A stretch of 64,000 nt of DNA, taken from contig NZ_JACJVO010000005.1 of NCBI RefSeq assembly GCF_014212055.1, forward strand, positions 62,001 to 126,000, read 5' to 3'. The position numbers and the translations under genes were made by a program. This document shows, piece after piece, positions 41,278 through 50,483 of the stretch (position 1 is its first letter; the number at the start of each line of letters is the position of its first letter). This stretch comes from Cohnella zeiphila (GTDB lineage Bacteria > Bacillota > Bacilli > Paenibacillales > Paenibacillaceae). The notes beneath the pieces were generated by a model, which had not been told where the DNA came from, did no database searches, and saw nothing but the letters and a program-made list of their open reading frames with translations.

Positions 41278-42447
41278 ATGAGCAAAGTACGGTACGGGAT
41301 TATCGGAATCGGCAATATGGGCAGCGGGCATGCCAACACGCTCAAGTCCGGCGCCATCGCCGGAGCGGAGCTGACGGCGGTCTGCGACGGAATCGAGAGC
41401 AAGCGGGCGTGGGCCCGGGAAAAATGGAGCGACGTGGCGGTATTCGAGGATTCCGCGTCGATGATCGCTTCCGGGCTGGTCGACGCCGTCATCGTCGCCT
41501 GCCCTCATTATGATCATCCGTCGGAGGCGATCCAGGCGTTCGCCCAAGGCATGCACGTCTTGATCGAGAAGCCGGCCGGCGTCTACGCGAAGCAAGTTCG
41601 GGAGATGAACGATGCGGCCGCGGCGAGCGGCCGGAAGTTCGGCATCGTCTACAACCAGCGGATGAACCCGCTCTACCGGAAGCTCAGGGAGCTGATCTCC
41701 TCGGGGGAGCTGGGCGAGATTCGCCGGACGAACTGGATCATCACGAACTGGTACCGTCCGCAAGCCTATTACGATTCCGGAACTTGGCGGGCGACCTGGG
41801 CGGGCGAAGGCGGCGGTGTGCTGATCAACCAGTGCCCTCACAACCTCGACCTGTGGCAGTGGACGATCGGCATGATGCCGACGCGGATCCGCGCTTTCTG
41901 CCAGAACGGCAAGCACCGGAACATCGAAGTGGAGAACGACGTGACGGCTTATGCCGAGTATGCCAACGGGGCGACCGGCGTGTTCATCACGTCGACCGCC
42001 GACGCGCCGGGAACGAACCGCTTCGAAGTGACCGGCGAACGGGGCAAGATCGTCATCGAGGACGGCAAGATGACGTTCTGGCGTCTGCGCGAGCCGGAAC
42101 CGGAATTCAACGCCAGGAACCGGACGCCGTTCGCCGGCCCGGAATGCTGGAAGATCGAGATTCCCGACCAAGGGCCGAGTCCGGAGCACGCGGGCATCAT
42201 CCGCAACTTCACCGATGCGATCCTGAGCGGAACGGAGCTTGTCGCGCCCGGCGAGGAAGGCATTCGCGGCCTGACCATCTCCAACGCGATTCATCTGTCT
42301 TCGTGGATCGACGGCTGGGTCGACCTGCCGCTCGACGAGGAGCTGCACTTGGCCGAATTGAACAAGCGCATCGCGACCTCGTCGTACCGCAAGGAGGCTC
42401 CGGCAGCCGACGCTTCGAAGCCGGCCGATCTGACCGGGACGTTCTAA
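41278..42447 (+). CDS. Gfo/Idh/MocA-family oxidoreductase 2
   Basis: A 389-residue dehydrogenase. ATG 41278 is chosen because GGAGGAG lies just upstream; the in-frame ATG 41251 overlaps earlier sequence without a site. Rossmann motif GIIGIGNMGSGHANTL, EKP motif VLIEKPAGVYAKQVREM and substrate-side FGIVYNQRMNPLYRKLREL are present. HNLDLWQWTIGMMPTRI contains the conserved active-site His of the GGGxxxDxxxH region (GEGGGVLINQCPHNLD). Likely acts on a sugar or inositol-like polyol. Close in sequence style to sugar dehydrogenases in Paenibacillus carbohydrate loci. Confidence 0.92.
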   Translation: MSKVRYGIIGIGNMGSGHANTLKSGAIAGAELTAVCDGIESKRAWAREKWSDVAVFEDSASMIASGLVDAVIVACPHYDHPSEAIQAFAQGMHVLIEKPAGVYAKQVREMNDAAAASGRKFGIVYNQRMNPLYRKLRELISSGELGEIRRTNWIITNWYRPQAYYDSGTWRATWAGEGGGVLINQCPHNLDLWQWTIGMMPTRIRAFCQNGKHRNIEVENDVTAYAEYANGATGVFITSTADAPGTNRFEVTGERGKIVIEDGKMTFWRLREPEPEFNARNRTPFAGPECWKIEIPDQGPSPEHAGIIRNFTDAILSGTELVAPGEEGIRGLTISNAIHLSSWIDGWVDLPLDEELHLAELNKRIATSSYRKEAPAADASKPADLTGTF

Positions 42448-42577
42448 GATGAGCGGCGAACGGGAGCTTAACCGGGAACAGGCGTCTTCTCGCGGACGGC
42501 CGCCGGGAAGCGGACGTGAACGCTAATGCTCGAATTGCGATCGCGAACGCTGATCGCTCGAGAGGCGAGCGTAAACG

Positions 42578-42760
42578 TAACGAATCCCGGCGACGCTATT
42601 TCGGCAAAATCAGAGGCGGGCCAAGCGTAACGAATCGAGTAGACCTTATGGAGGCGGAAATTGGCCATTTGCGGGATGAAACTGGCCAATAAGCCTCCTG
42701 GGATTCGTTAAAACGCAACCCCCTCTCCTTTTCGCCAAATAAAATCGTGTGGTTTCGTTA
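42578..42760. repeat. 183-bp TAACGAA-bounded inverted-repeat element, copy 1
   Basis: Runs from TAACGAA (42578-42584) to TTCGTTA (42754-42760), with internal TAACGAA/TTCGTTA words and complementary arms (TTATTGGCC with GGCCAA; ATTTCGGC with GCCAAAT). It is the reverse complement relative of 53284-53466 and has exactly the same length. The remaining intergenic bases 42448-42577 and 42761-42972 show no gene. Confidence 0.85.
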
Positions 42761-42972
42761 GCGAGCGATATCGCGTGCTCGGATGCAGCACGGCGCGCCT
42801 GAATGCCCAGCTAGCCATGCGCCGGCGCCGGCCCCGCTCGCCGCCAGCCCAATCGCCGCCAAGCGCGGCAAGCGGGGCGGCACGCCGGGGGCCGCGTTGG
42901 CGGCAGGGAGGCCGTTCGCCGAGGGCGCGATTGTTTTTCTAAATAGCAAGCACCGCAGAAAGGAATGGGAGC

Positions 42973-44067
42973 ATGAGCGATTTCAATAGGGCGGACGGCA
43001 TGAACTACGCGCCGGTGTCCGCCGCGAAGCCAAAGCCGGTATGCCGGCCGGGCGAGTTCGTTTTCGCGTCGGCGGCGCTGGACCACGGCCATATCTACGG
43101 CCAGACGAACGGGTTGCTGGAAGCGGGGGCGACGCTGAAGTGGGTGTACGATCCCGATCCGGCCAAGGTGGCGCAGTTCATCGAGAAATATCCGCAGGCG
43201 AAGGCCGCGGATTCTTTGGAGACGGTTCTGGCGGATCCCGAGGTGCGGCTCGTCGCCGCCGCGGCGATTCCGTCGGAGCGTGCCGGCCTGGGCATGAAGG
43301 TGATGGACGCGGGCAAGGACTATTTTACCGATAAGACGCCTTTTACGACGCTTGAGCAGCTGGCTGCCGCCAAGGCGAAGGCGGCGGAGACCGGCCGCAA
43401 ATACATGGTGTACTACAGCGAGAGGCTGCACGTGGAGAGCGCCGTCTACGCAGGGCAGCTCATCCATGAGCAAAAGGCGATCGGACGCGTGCTGCAGGTG
43501 ATCGGCACGGGGCCGCACCGGCTGAGCAAATCATCGCGGCCGGACTGGTTTTTCCGCAAGGAGCAGTACGGCGGGATTCTATGCGACATCGGCAGCCACC
43601 AGATCGAGCAGTTCCTCTACTTCGCGGGCTGCAAGGATGCCAAGGTCGCGCACAGCAAAGTAGCCAACTACGCCAATCCCGACGTGCCCGAGCTGGAAGA
43701 CTTCGGAGACGCCACGCTGATCGGGGATAACGGGGCGACGAACTATTTTCGCGTGGACTGGTTCACGCCGGACGGGCTGGGCACCTGGGGCGACGGAAGA
43801 ATGATCATTCTCGGCACGGAAGGATACATCGAGATCCGCAAATATATCGACGTGGCTCGCGAGAGCAAAGGAAATCAAGTCTATCTCGTTAACGGAAGCG
43901 GGGAGTACCGCTACTCGGTCTCCGGCCAGGTCGGGTACCCGTTCTTCGGCGAGCTGATCCTCGACTGCCTGAACCGCACGGAGAACGCGATGACGCAGGA
44001 GCACGCGTTCAAGGCGGCCGAGCTGTGCCTGCAAGCCCAGAAACAAGCCATTCGCGTGGAAGGATAG
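42973..44067 (+). CDS. Divergent Gfo/Idh/MocA-family oxidoreductase 3
   Basis: A 364-residue protein starting at ATG 42973 with AAAGGA upstream. The fold text matches Gfo/Idh (NAD-binding half 25-150, then GGILCDIGSHQIEQFLYFAG with the GGxxxDxxxH active-site motif, and MIILGTEGYIEIRKYIDV). However the usual GxGxxG is replaced by ASAALDHGHIYG and the EKP signature by TDKTPFTT. The lysine is kept, the glutamate is not. It may use a different cofactor mode or substrate. Adjacent AraC regulator and TIM-barrel isomerase imply a shared catabolic pathway. Confidence 0.88.
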   Translation: MSDFNRADGMNYAPVSAAKPKPVCRPGEFVFASAALDHGHIYGQTNGLLEAGATLKWVYDPDPAKVAQFIEKYPQAKAADSLETVLADPEVRLVAAAAIPSERAGLGMKVMDAGKDYFTDKTPFTTLEQLAAAKAKAAETGRKYMVYYSERLHVESAVYAGQLIHEQKAIGRVLQVIGTGPHRLSKSSRPDWFFRKEQYGGILCDIGSHQIEQFLYFAGCKDAKVAHSKVANYANPDVPELEDFGDATLIGDNGATNYFRVDWFTPDGLGTWGDGRMIILGTEGYIEIRKYIDVARESKGNQVYLVNGSGEYRYSVSGQVGYPFFGELILDCLNRTENAMTQEHAFKAAELCLQAQKQAIRVEG

Positions 44068-44132
44068 GCATGGTACAATGAACCTCATAAGAGGGCGGAG
44101 CGCCTGGGGGCTCCGCCGGGAGGTTCGGGTAC

Positions 44133-45008
44133 ATGCCGCATACGATGCAGATCCGCAATCCGATCGAGTTCGGTTATCGAAGCGATTCTCCGGTGAGCGG
44201 CTCCCTGTTCCATTCGCACCCGTTCTATGAAATCTATTATTTTCAGGAAGGCGAATGCACCTACCTGATCGGCGACAAGCTGATGGCGCTGCGGCCGGGG
44301 GATCTCATTCTCATGCACGGAATGACGCTGCACAGCCCGAATCCGTCGCCTCATCGGCCGTACGTCCGGTCGATCGTGCATTTCGAGCCGGCTTACGTGC
44401 ACGGACTGCTGCAGGCGGAGCCGGCGAACGCGCTGCTCAGGCCGTTCGAGGAGCTGCGCAACATCCGGATCCCGCTCGGACAGGCCGATCAGGAGGAGCT
44501 GGAGAAGCTGCTTGCCGATATGGCCGTCTGCTATGCGCAGCGGAACGGCGACGGTCCTTCTTCTCCGATCGACCGGTTCGATCTGCGGTTTCTGGAGCTG
44601 CTGCATCGGATCGCCGGCTGGTGCGCCGAGCCGATCCGGGACCGGGAGCACCGCTCGCACAACGAAGAGCACGTGCAGGAAGTCGTTACGTATCTGGAGG
44701 CGCATTATCCGGAGAACATTACGCTGGACGACATCGCGGACGCCCTGCACCTGACGAAGCCGTATTTGGCGAACCTGTTCAAGAAAGTGACCGGAACGAC
44801 GATTTTCAAATACTTGTACAACCGGCGCATCAACCAGGCCAAAATTTTGTTCCGGTTCGAGCCCGGCCGCTCGGTCTCGTCCGTCTGCCGCGAAGTCGGC
44901 TTTACCCATCTGGCGCACTTCAGCCGTCTGTTCAAGGCGACGGTCGGAAGCACCCCCGAGGAGTATCGGCGAAGGATGGGAGAAGGACGGCCCGCCGATC
45001 GATTATAG
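44133..45008 (+). CDS. AraC-family regulator with cupin sensor domain
   Basis: A 291-residue regulator from ATG 44133 after GGGAGG. Residues 1-150 are an AraC-type cupin arm (LFHSHPFYEIYYFQEGECTYLIGDK in pieces, LRPGDLILMHGMTLHSP) that should bind a small sugar ligand. Residues 185-285 are the double helix-turn-helix (LDDIADALHLTKPYLANLFKK; VCREVGFTHLAHFSRLFKA; GSTPEEYRRR). TACAAT near 44075 with TTCGCG 17 bases upstream is a possible promoter within the end of the previous gene. It likely activates the surrounding oxidoreductase and isomerase genes. Confidence 0.92.
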   Translation: MPHTMQIRNPIEFGYRSDSPVSGSLFHSHPFYEIYYFQEGECTYLIGDKLMALRPGDLILMHGMTLHSPNPSPHRPYVRSIVHFEPAYVHGLLQAEPANALLRPFEELRNIRIPLGQADQEELEKLLADMAVCYAQRNGDGPSSPIDRFDLRFLELLHRIAGWCAEPIRDREHRSHNEEHVQEVVTYLEAHYPENITLDDIADALHLTKPYLANLFKKVTGTTIFKYLYNRRINQAKILFRFEPGRSVSSVCREVGFTHLAHFSRLFKATVGSTPEEYRRRMGEGRPADRL

Positions 45009-45022
45009 GGAGGATGAAAATC

Positions 45023-45799
45023 ATGGACAAGAAGCATACGGGAGCCCAGCTCTACACGGTGCGAGAGTTTACGAAGAACGAGGAAGATTTCCGCCGGACG
45101 CTGCGGAAGGTGAAGGAGATCGGCTACGAGACGGTGCAGGTGTCGGCGATCGGGCCGATCGCGCCGGAGCGGGTGAAGGCGGCGGCGGACGAAGCGGGCC
45201 TCGGCATCTGCGCCACCCATATCGGGTTCGAGCGGCTGCAGAAGGAACTGGACCAAGTCATTGCGGAACACCGGCTGTGGAACTGCCGCTACGTCGGTCT
45301 CGGCTCCATGCCGCCGCAGTTCCGGAGCTCGAAAGAAGGATACTTTGCTTTCGTCAAGGAGATCGCTCCGATCGCGGAACGGCTGCGGGCGGAAGGGCTG
45401 CAGTTCGTCTACCATAACCACCGCTTCGAGTTCGAGAAATTCGACGGCGAGCGCACCGGTCTGGACATTCTGATCGAAGAGACCGATCCGAACGCGTTCG
45501 GCATCGAGCTGGACGTCTTCTGGGCGCAGGCGGGCGGCGGCCAGGTGACGGACTGGATTCGCAAGGTCAAGGGCCGCATGGCGGTCGTGCACCTGAAGGA
45601 TATGGCGATCGTGGAGGATAAGGCGGTAACGGCGGAGATCGGGGAAGGCAATATGAACATTCGCGACATCGTGAACGCGTGCCGGGAGACGGGCGTGGAG
45701 TGGTACGTGGTCGAGCAGGACGACTGCCGCCGGGATCCGTTCGAGAGTCTCGCCATCAGTTACAGACGTCTTTCCGGCGACATTGGTTTCAACGATTAA
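45023..45799 (+). CDS. Sugar phosphate isomerase/epimerase (xylose-isomerase-like TIM barrel)
   Basis: A 258-residue AP-endonuclease-2/IolE-type TIM barrel. ATG 45023 is preferred to ATG 45014, which abuts the GGGAGG site. Metal ligands of the family are visible: LQFVYHNHRFEF, GIELDVFW, MAVVHLKDM and WYVVEQDDC (Glu, Asp, His, Glu). Such enzymes isomerise or epimerise keto-sugars or inosose. It follows the AraC gene by 14 bases and probably uses the product of the nearby Gfo/Idh dehydrogenases. Confidence 0.92.
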   Translation: MDKKHTGAQLYTVREFTKNEEDFRRTLRKVKEIGYETVQVSAIGPIAPERVKAAADEAGLGICATHIGFERLQKELDQVIAEHRLWNCRYVGLGSMPPQFRSSKEGYFAFVKEIAPIAERLRAEGLQFVYHNHRFEFEKFDGERTGLDILIEETDPNAFGIELDVFWAQAGGGQVTDWIRKVKGRMAVVHLKDMAIVEDKAVTAEIGEGNMNIRDIVNACRETGVEWYVVEQDDCRRDPFESLAISYRRLSGDIGFND

Positions 45800-45955
45800 C
45801 GAATTCTCATGATTTTCTAAGAAAAGCTTCCGGACCATTGGGAACCGTGGATTCGCTTTCACTTTGGGAAAATTTAGGATGTTTCGCGTGTGATATAGTT
45901 ATCCCAGCGCAAATGCAACACTTCAACAAGGGAACGTCGGGAGGACACGCGATTC

Positions 45956-46432
45956 ATGCTGAAGAAGTCAAAAGCGAAGCTTCTAACGGTTTGTTTGATG
46001 GCCACGGTAGGTTGGTTCGGAATGTTGGCAGGTCATTCGTCTTCCGCCAGCGCGGCGACTGCCGAATCCTTGGAGCTCCTCTCGTTCGGCAAGGACTATA
46101 TCGGAACACCATACTTATACGGCGCCGCCAGCGGCGACGATTCCGCCTTCGATTGCTCTTCGTTCGTGCAGTTCGTATTCGCCCAAAACGACGTGGATCT
46201 GCCGCGTACTTCCGTAGCGATGTCGAAGCTGGGCGTGAAGGTAGCCAAGGCATACTTAAGCGTCGGAGATCTCGTCTTCTTCAAGGCAGGCGGCAGCGGC
46301 ATCGGCCACGTCGCAATCTACGCCGGGAACGGCAAGATCCTGCAGGCGAGCACGAGCAAGGGCGTCACGATTTCCAACCTGAGCGACAGCTATTGGAAAA
46401 AGAACTACGTAACGGCGCGGCGCATTTTATAG
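45956..46432 (+). CDS. Secreted NlpC/P60 peptidoglycan endopeptidase
   Basis: A 158-residue exported protein consisting of a signal peptide (residues 1-34, ending SSSASAA) and a single NlpC/P60 domain. Catalytic Cys is in FDCSSFVQ, catalytic His in GIGHVAIYAG. The third polar residue is Gln in KILQAS where most family members have His. No SH3 or LysM wall-binding domain is present, so it is a minimal form. It probably cuts D-Glu-diaminopimelate stem-peptide bonds. GGGAGG lies 11 bases before the ATG; a terminator follows. Confidence 0.9.
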   Translation: MLKKSKAKLLTVCLMATVGWFGMLAGHSSSASAATAESLELLSFGKDYIGTPYLYGAASGDDSAFDCSSFVQFVFAQNDVDLPRTSVAMSKLGVKVAKAYLSVGDLVFFKAGGSGIGHVAIYAGNGKILQASTSKGVTISNLSDSYWKKNYVTARRIL

Positions 46433-46462
46433 GATGAACGGTTAACGATGTGAAACGAGAAG

Positions 46463-46506
46463 AAATCCCGGAACGGGCAGCTGCCCCTTTCGGGGTTTTT
46501 TTTGCG
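46463..46506 (+). terminator. Terminator after NlpC/P60 gene
   Basis: ATCCCGGAACGGGCAG-CTGCCCCTTTCGGGGT is a long imperfect hairpin followed by eight Ts. Confidence 0.82.
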
Positions 46507-46544
46507 GCGTTTGGGCAAAATTGGCAGGGAGGAGGGAATGAGAA

Positions 46545-48122
46545 ATGCCCCAGCAGCCGAGAGACGCCGACGAGGAAATGTTTTTGCACGCGGAATTGCA
46601 GCGCAATCTGGACTACATCCGAAATAGGGTAGGCTCCAGCAAAGATCTGGTCGTCCGCGAATTTCGAATCGGCACGACGCAGCACAAAGCCGCCATCGTG
46701 TACATCGATAATATGGTGGACAAGAAGATGATCGGGGACCTGATCCTCCGATCGTTAATGGTCGACCCGTTCCTGGAAAACGCGGGAGAACCCGGCGCGA
46801 ATCCGGATCAAAATCGGACGCTGATGAACTTCATCAAGGAAAATGCGCTCGCCGTAGGGGAAATAGATATCGCTAAAGATTGGAACCTCCTCTTTCTGTC
46901 CGTTATGTCCGGGGATACGGCGATTCTTCTCGACGGTTGCTCGGAAGCGATCGTCTCCAGCACGAGAGGAGCGCAATACCGTGCCGTCGAGGAGCCTTCC
47001 ACGCAAGTCCTCATCCGAGGTCCCAAAGACGGCTTCACCGAGTCGATCGCCACCAACGTATCGCTCATTCGGAGACGGATCAAGAGCCCCAACCTGTGGC
47101 TGGATAGCGTTCGGGTCGGAACCGAGACGAAGACCGACGTCGCGATTTTATATTTAAAAGGAACGGCGAACGACGATACCGTCCGGGAGATCAAGAAGAG
47201 GCTGAGTTCCATCGATATCGACGGCGTTCTCGATTCCGGCGTCATCGAGGAATTGATCGAGGACGAGCCGTTCTCGGTCTTTCCCACGATCCTTAATACG
47301 GAGCGCCCGGACAGCGTAGCCGGAAGCTTGCTGGAGGGCAGAGTCGCGATCGTCATGGACGGCACGCCGTTCGCCCTGATCGCTCCGGCCACGTTTACGA
47401 TGTATTTTCAGTCGTCGGGGGATTATTACCATAGCTATCAATTTGGCATCTTTATCCGATGCCTTCGTTTGGTCTCGTTTCTGATTTCCTTGTTCGGACC
47501 CTCCATTTATGTCGCGGCCATCTCCTATCATCAGGAGATGATTCCGACGTCGCTGCTGATCAGCCTGGCCGCTCAGCGTGAAGGAGTGCCTTTTCCCGCG
47601 TTCGTCGAGGCTTTCCTTATGGAAGGAAGCTTCGAAATTTTGCGCGAAGCCGGCGTCCGCATGCCGCGCGCAATCGGCCAGGCGGTCTCGATCGTAGGGG
47701 CGCTCGTCCTTGGACAGGCTGCGGTTCAGGCGGGGATCGTCTCTTCCGCCATGGTCATCGTGGTCTCCTTGACCGGAATTGCCAGCTTCGCGACTCCGGC
47801 CTTCGACTTGGGGATTTCCGCCCGGCTTTTGCGTTTTACCATCATGATTCTCGCGGGACTCTTCGGCTTTTTCGGAATTACGCTTTGCGCGATTGCGATC
47901 GTCGCGCATCTGTGCGGCCTGCGCTCGTTCGGCGTTCCCTATATGACGCCGTTCGCGCCGTTTCATCTGTCGGATCAGAAGGATGCTCTCCTTCGTTTTC
48001 CGGTATGGACCTTCAAGAAGCGTCCGTCGCTGGTCGGCCGGCGCAATCTCGTTCGTCAGCGCGGCGGACGGCCGCCTTCGCCGAAGCCGCAAGCGGGAAA
48101 GGACGGAGCCGATGAGAGCTAG
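46545..48122 (+). CDS. Germinant receptor A subunit (GerA family), operon 2
   Basis: A 525-residue paralogue of the protein at 32914. ATG 46545 follows GGGAGGAGGG with eight bases spacing. Soluble domain residues 1-280 (LRGPKDGFTESIATNVSLI is written here as VLIRGPKDGFTESI; RPDSVAGSLLEGRVAIVMDG), then membrane helices with the conserved PFPAFVEAFLMEGSFEILREAG region. Shorter basic tail than operon 1. Overlaps the following C-subunit gene by 11 bases. Confidence 0.93.
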   Translation: MPQQPRDADEEMFLHAELQRNLDYIRNRVGSSKDLVVREFRIGTTQHKAAIVYIDNMVDKKMIGDLILRSLMVDPFLENAGEPGANPDQNRTLMNFIKENALAVGEIDIAKDWNLLFLSVMSGDTAILLDGCSEAIVSSTRGAQYRAVEEPSTQVLIRGPKDGFTESIATNVSLIRRRIKSPNLWLDSVRVGTETKTDVAILYLKGTANDDTVREIKKRLSSIDIDGVLDSGVIEELIEDEPFSVFPTILNTERPDSVAGSLLEGRVAIVMDGTPFALIAPATFTMYFQSSGDYYHSYQFGIFIRCLRLVSFLISLFGPSIYVAAISYHQEMIPTSLLISLAAQREGVPFPAFVEAFLMEGSFEILREAGVRMPRAIGQAVSIVGALVLGQAAVQAGIVSSAMVIVVSLTGIASFATPAFDLGISARLLRFTIMILAGLFGFFGITLCAIAIVAHLCGLRSFGVPYMTPFAPFHLSDQKDALLRFPVWTFKKRPSLVGRRNLVRQRGGRPPSPKPQAGKDGADES

Positions 48123-49335
48123 CCGAATCGTTCCGTTCGTTCTGCTTCTTGGAGCCGTTGCGATCCTGCCCGGATGCTGGAACAGCAGAGAATTGAAGGA
48201 TCTGGCGATCGTATTGGCCATGGGAGTGGACCGGGTTCCGGAATCCGGAAAGTTCAAGGTCTCCTTCCAGATCATCGATCCCGGCACCGTGGCTGCTGGC
48301 AGGGCCGGAGGAGGCGGCGAAGGATTAGGGGTGCCCGTCACCGTATATTCGGGAACCGGATCGACTCTTTTCGAAGCGATCCGCCAGACGTCGGAGAAAG
48401 TTCCGCGGCAGTTGTTCTTCTCGCAGATCCGGCTGATTCTGATCGGCGAGCCGTTCGCCAGAGAAGGAGTCTCCAACCTGTTCGATTTTTTCGAACGCTC
48501 GCACGAAGTCCGCCTCACGACCAGCCTGCTTGTCGCCAGAGACAACGATGCGGAGACCGTTCTGAAAGTAATGGCCCCTTTGGAGAAAATCCCGGCCGAC
48601 GCGATGTTCGGCAAGCTGAGAACCGCCTCGAAGGTTTGGTCCGAAAGCTTGGATATGCAGGTCGATGCCGTCGTCAATTCTTTGGTCGGTCCGGGTAAGC
48701 AATTGATCCTCTCCGGTGTCCGCCTAAAGGGGGATCCTTCCCTGGGGGAGAGGAAGGCCAACGTGGAGCATGTCGACCCGCCTGCGCTGTTCGACATCGA
48801 AGGAATCGGGCTCTTCCGAAACGGCAAGCTGGAGACCTGGCTGGAAGGGGATACGGCGCGAGGCGTTCTATGGGTGGACAATAAAGTGGACGGCACCGTC
48901 ATGACCATTCCATGCCAGAACAAGAAGGACGCGACCGCGATTGAAATTATGCGTTCCCGCACCAAGGTTCGGGCGGACATCCGAAACGGCGATCCGGTTT
49001 TTCAAGTTACCGTGAAGTCGGAAGGCAACATCAACGAGGTGCTGTGCCCCATCGATCTCAGCAAGAAAGAGACGATGGTCCGAATGGAACGTGAGCTGTC
49101 GCGGCAGATCGAGAGGGAAGTGCGGGAAGCCGTTCAAGTCGCACAGAGTCACGCCAGCGACATCTTCGGATTCGGCGACGCGTTGAACCGTTCCCGTCCG
49201 AAGGCTTGGCGGAAAATGAAAAACAGCTGGAGCCGAACGTTCGCCGAGTGCCGGGTGGAGGTCAAAGCGGAATCGTACATTCGCCGCTCCGGCATGCGGA
49301 TTAAGCCCTACACGAAAGCGGAAAAGCAGCGATGA
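48112..49335 (+). CDS. Germinant receptor C subunit lipoprotein (GerC family), operon 2
   Basis: A 407-residue lipoprotein. ATG 48112 lies inside the end of the A gene with GGACGGAG upstream. Lipobox LPGC followed by WNSRELKDLAIVLAMGVD; family C-terminus QSHASDIFGFGDALNRSRPKAW. It should sit on the outer face of the inner spore membrane. Gene order here is A-C-B, unlike A-B-C in the first operon. Confidence 0.93.
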   Translation: MRASRIVPFVLLLGAVAILPGCWNSRELKDLAIVLAMGVDRVPESGKFKVSFQIIDPGTVAAGRAGGGGEGLGVPVTVYSGTGSTLFEAIRQTSEKVPRQLFFSQIRLILIGEPFAREGVSNLFDFFERSHEVRLTTSLLVARDNDAETVLKVMAPLEKIPADAMFGKLRTASKVWSESLDMQVDAVVNSLVGPGKQLILSGVRLKGDPSLGERKANVEHVDPPALFDIEGIGLFRNGKLETWLEGDTARGVLWVDNKVDGTVMTIPCQNKKDATAIEIMRSRTKVRADIRNGDPVFQVTVKSEGNINEVLCPIDLSKKETMVRMERELSRQIEREVREAVQVAQSHASDIFGFGDALNRSRPKAWRKMKNSWSRTFAECRVEVKAESYIRRSGMRIKPYTKAEKQR

Positions 49336-49359
49336 AGCCGGGAGAAGGAGGAACGCGCA

Positions 49360-50466
49360 GTGGAACAGGAGAAAATCAGCGCCAAACAGCTGTTCTCCCT
49401 CATCATTCTGTTTGAATTCGGCACGTCGCTGGTCCTGCCGATCGGATTTGTCGCGGAGCAAAGCGTCTGGATCTCCATCTTGCTCGCCTTGATCGGAGGC
49501 GTCGTGCTGTACGTCATCTTCGATTATCTGTACCGCGAGCACCCGGGCCTGCCGCTGAGCGGCTATATCCGCCGGATTCTGGGCAGCGTCGTCGGATGGC
49601 CCGTGTGCCTGCTATACCTGAGCTTCTTTATTCAGGGCGATGCCCGGGTTCTGCGGGACACCGGAGAACTGCTGATCAGTTCCTCCTACGACCAAACCCC
49701 GCTCTTCGTCATTAACGCGATGCTCATGCTGTCTGTCATTTACGTATTGCGCAAAGGCGTCGTAGTGCTGGCGAGAACGAGCGAGATCTTCCTGATCGTC
49801 GTGATTCTTTTGGGCGCGCTCGGGGCGACTCTCGTGCTGTTGTCCGGGATCATCCACGTTCAGAACCTGTTGCCCTTGGCCGGCAACGGCTGGAAGCCGG
49901 TTCTGACGGCGGCGTACGGGAACATCCTCCCCTTTCCCTTCAGCGAGACGATTTGTTTCGCGACGATTCTTCCCCAATTGCGCAAGAAGGCAACGGGGAG
50001 GAAAGCGGGAATCGTCGCTCTTCTAATTGCCGGCCTGGTCATGAGCTTCACTCATGCGATGGAGATCGCGGTTCTCGGCGCCAACATCTACGGCCGCTCC
50101 ACGTTCCCCTTGTTTCTGACCATCAGCAAAGTGAACATTCTCGATTTTATCCAACGGATGGACGGCATCGTCATTCTCACCTTGATCGTGAACGCCTTTT
50201 TTAAGATCGCGATCTTCTGCTATGCGGCGGCGAGCGTGGCGGCGGATCTGTTCCGCGTGAGCAAGCCGGAAAAACTGATGCTGCCGATCGGGCTGGTGAT
50301 CCTTCTGATCTCCATGATGTCCGCGAACAATTGGAGCGAATTTGTCACGATCGGGAACAAGGTTTTCGTTGGGATGCTCCTGCCGTTGCACAACATTGCG
50401 ATTCCGGTCCTGCTGCTGGCAGTTCATCTGATCCGCAAGTCGTTCCGCGCCAAAATATCCAGGTGA
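49360..50466 (+). CDS. Germinant receptor B subunit (GerB family permease), operon 2
   Basis: A 368-residue protein with ten membrane helices, starting at GTG 49360 with GAAGGAGGAA upstream. GerB text: KISAKQLFSLIILFEFGTSLV at the N-terminus and LPLAGNGWKPVLTAAYGNILPFPF in the middle. It would bind the nutrient signal. It ends operon 2; no small D-type gene follows on this strand, but a 71-residue two-helix gene is convergent 17 bases downstream. Confidence 0.92.
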   Translation: MEQEKISAKQLFSLIILFEFGTSLVLPIGFVAEQSVWISILLALIGGVVLYVIFDYLYREHPGLPLSGYIRRILGSVVGWPVCLLYLSFFIQGDARVLRDTGELLISSSYDQTPLFVINAMLMLSVIYVLRKGVVVLARTSEIFLIVVILLGALGATLVLLSGIIHVQNLLPLAGNGWKPVLTAAYGNILPFPFSETICFATILPQLRKKATGRKAGIVALLIAGLVMSFTHAMEIAVLGANIYGRSTFPLFLTISKVNILDFIQRMDGIVILTLIVNAFFKIAIFCYAAASVAADLFRVSKPEKLMLPIGLVILLISMMSANNWSEFVTIGNKVFVGMLLPLHNIAIPVLLLAVHLIRKSFRAKISR

Positions 50467-50483
50467 AGAAAGCGGCCGGTTCC

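Noticed and set aside
40908-41513. 201-residue frame upstream of oxidoreductase 2
   Set aside because: Arg/Gly-rich text running into another frame of oxidoreductase 2; no ribosome site or domain.
42783-42989. 68-residue frame before oxidoreductase 3
   Set aside because: Pro/Ala-rich low-complexity product, no ribosome site, overlaps the next start.
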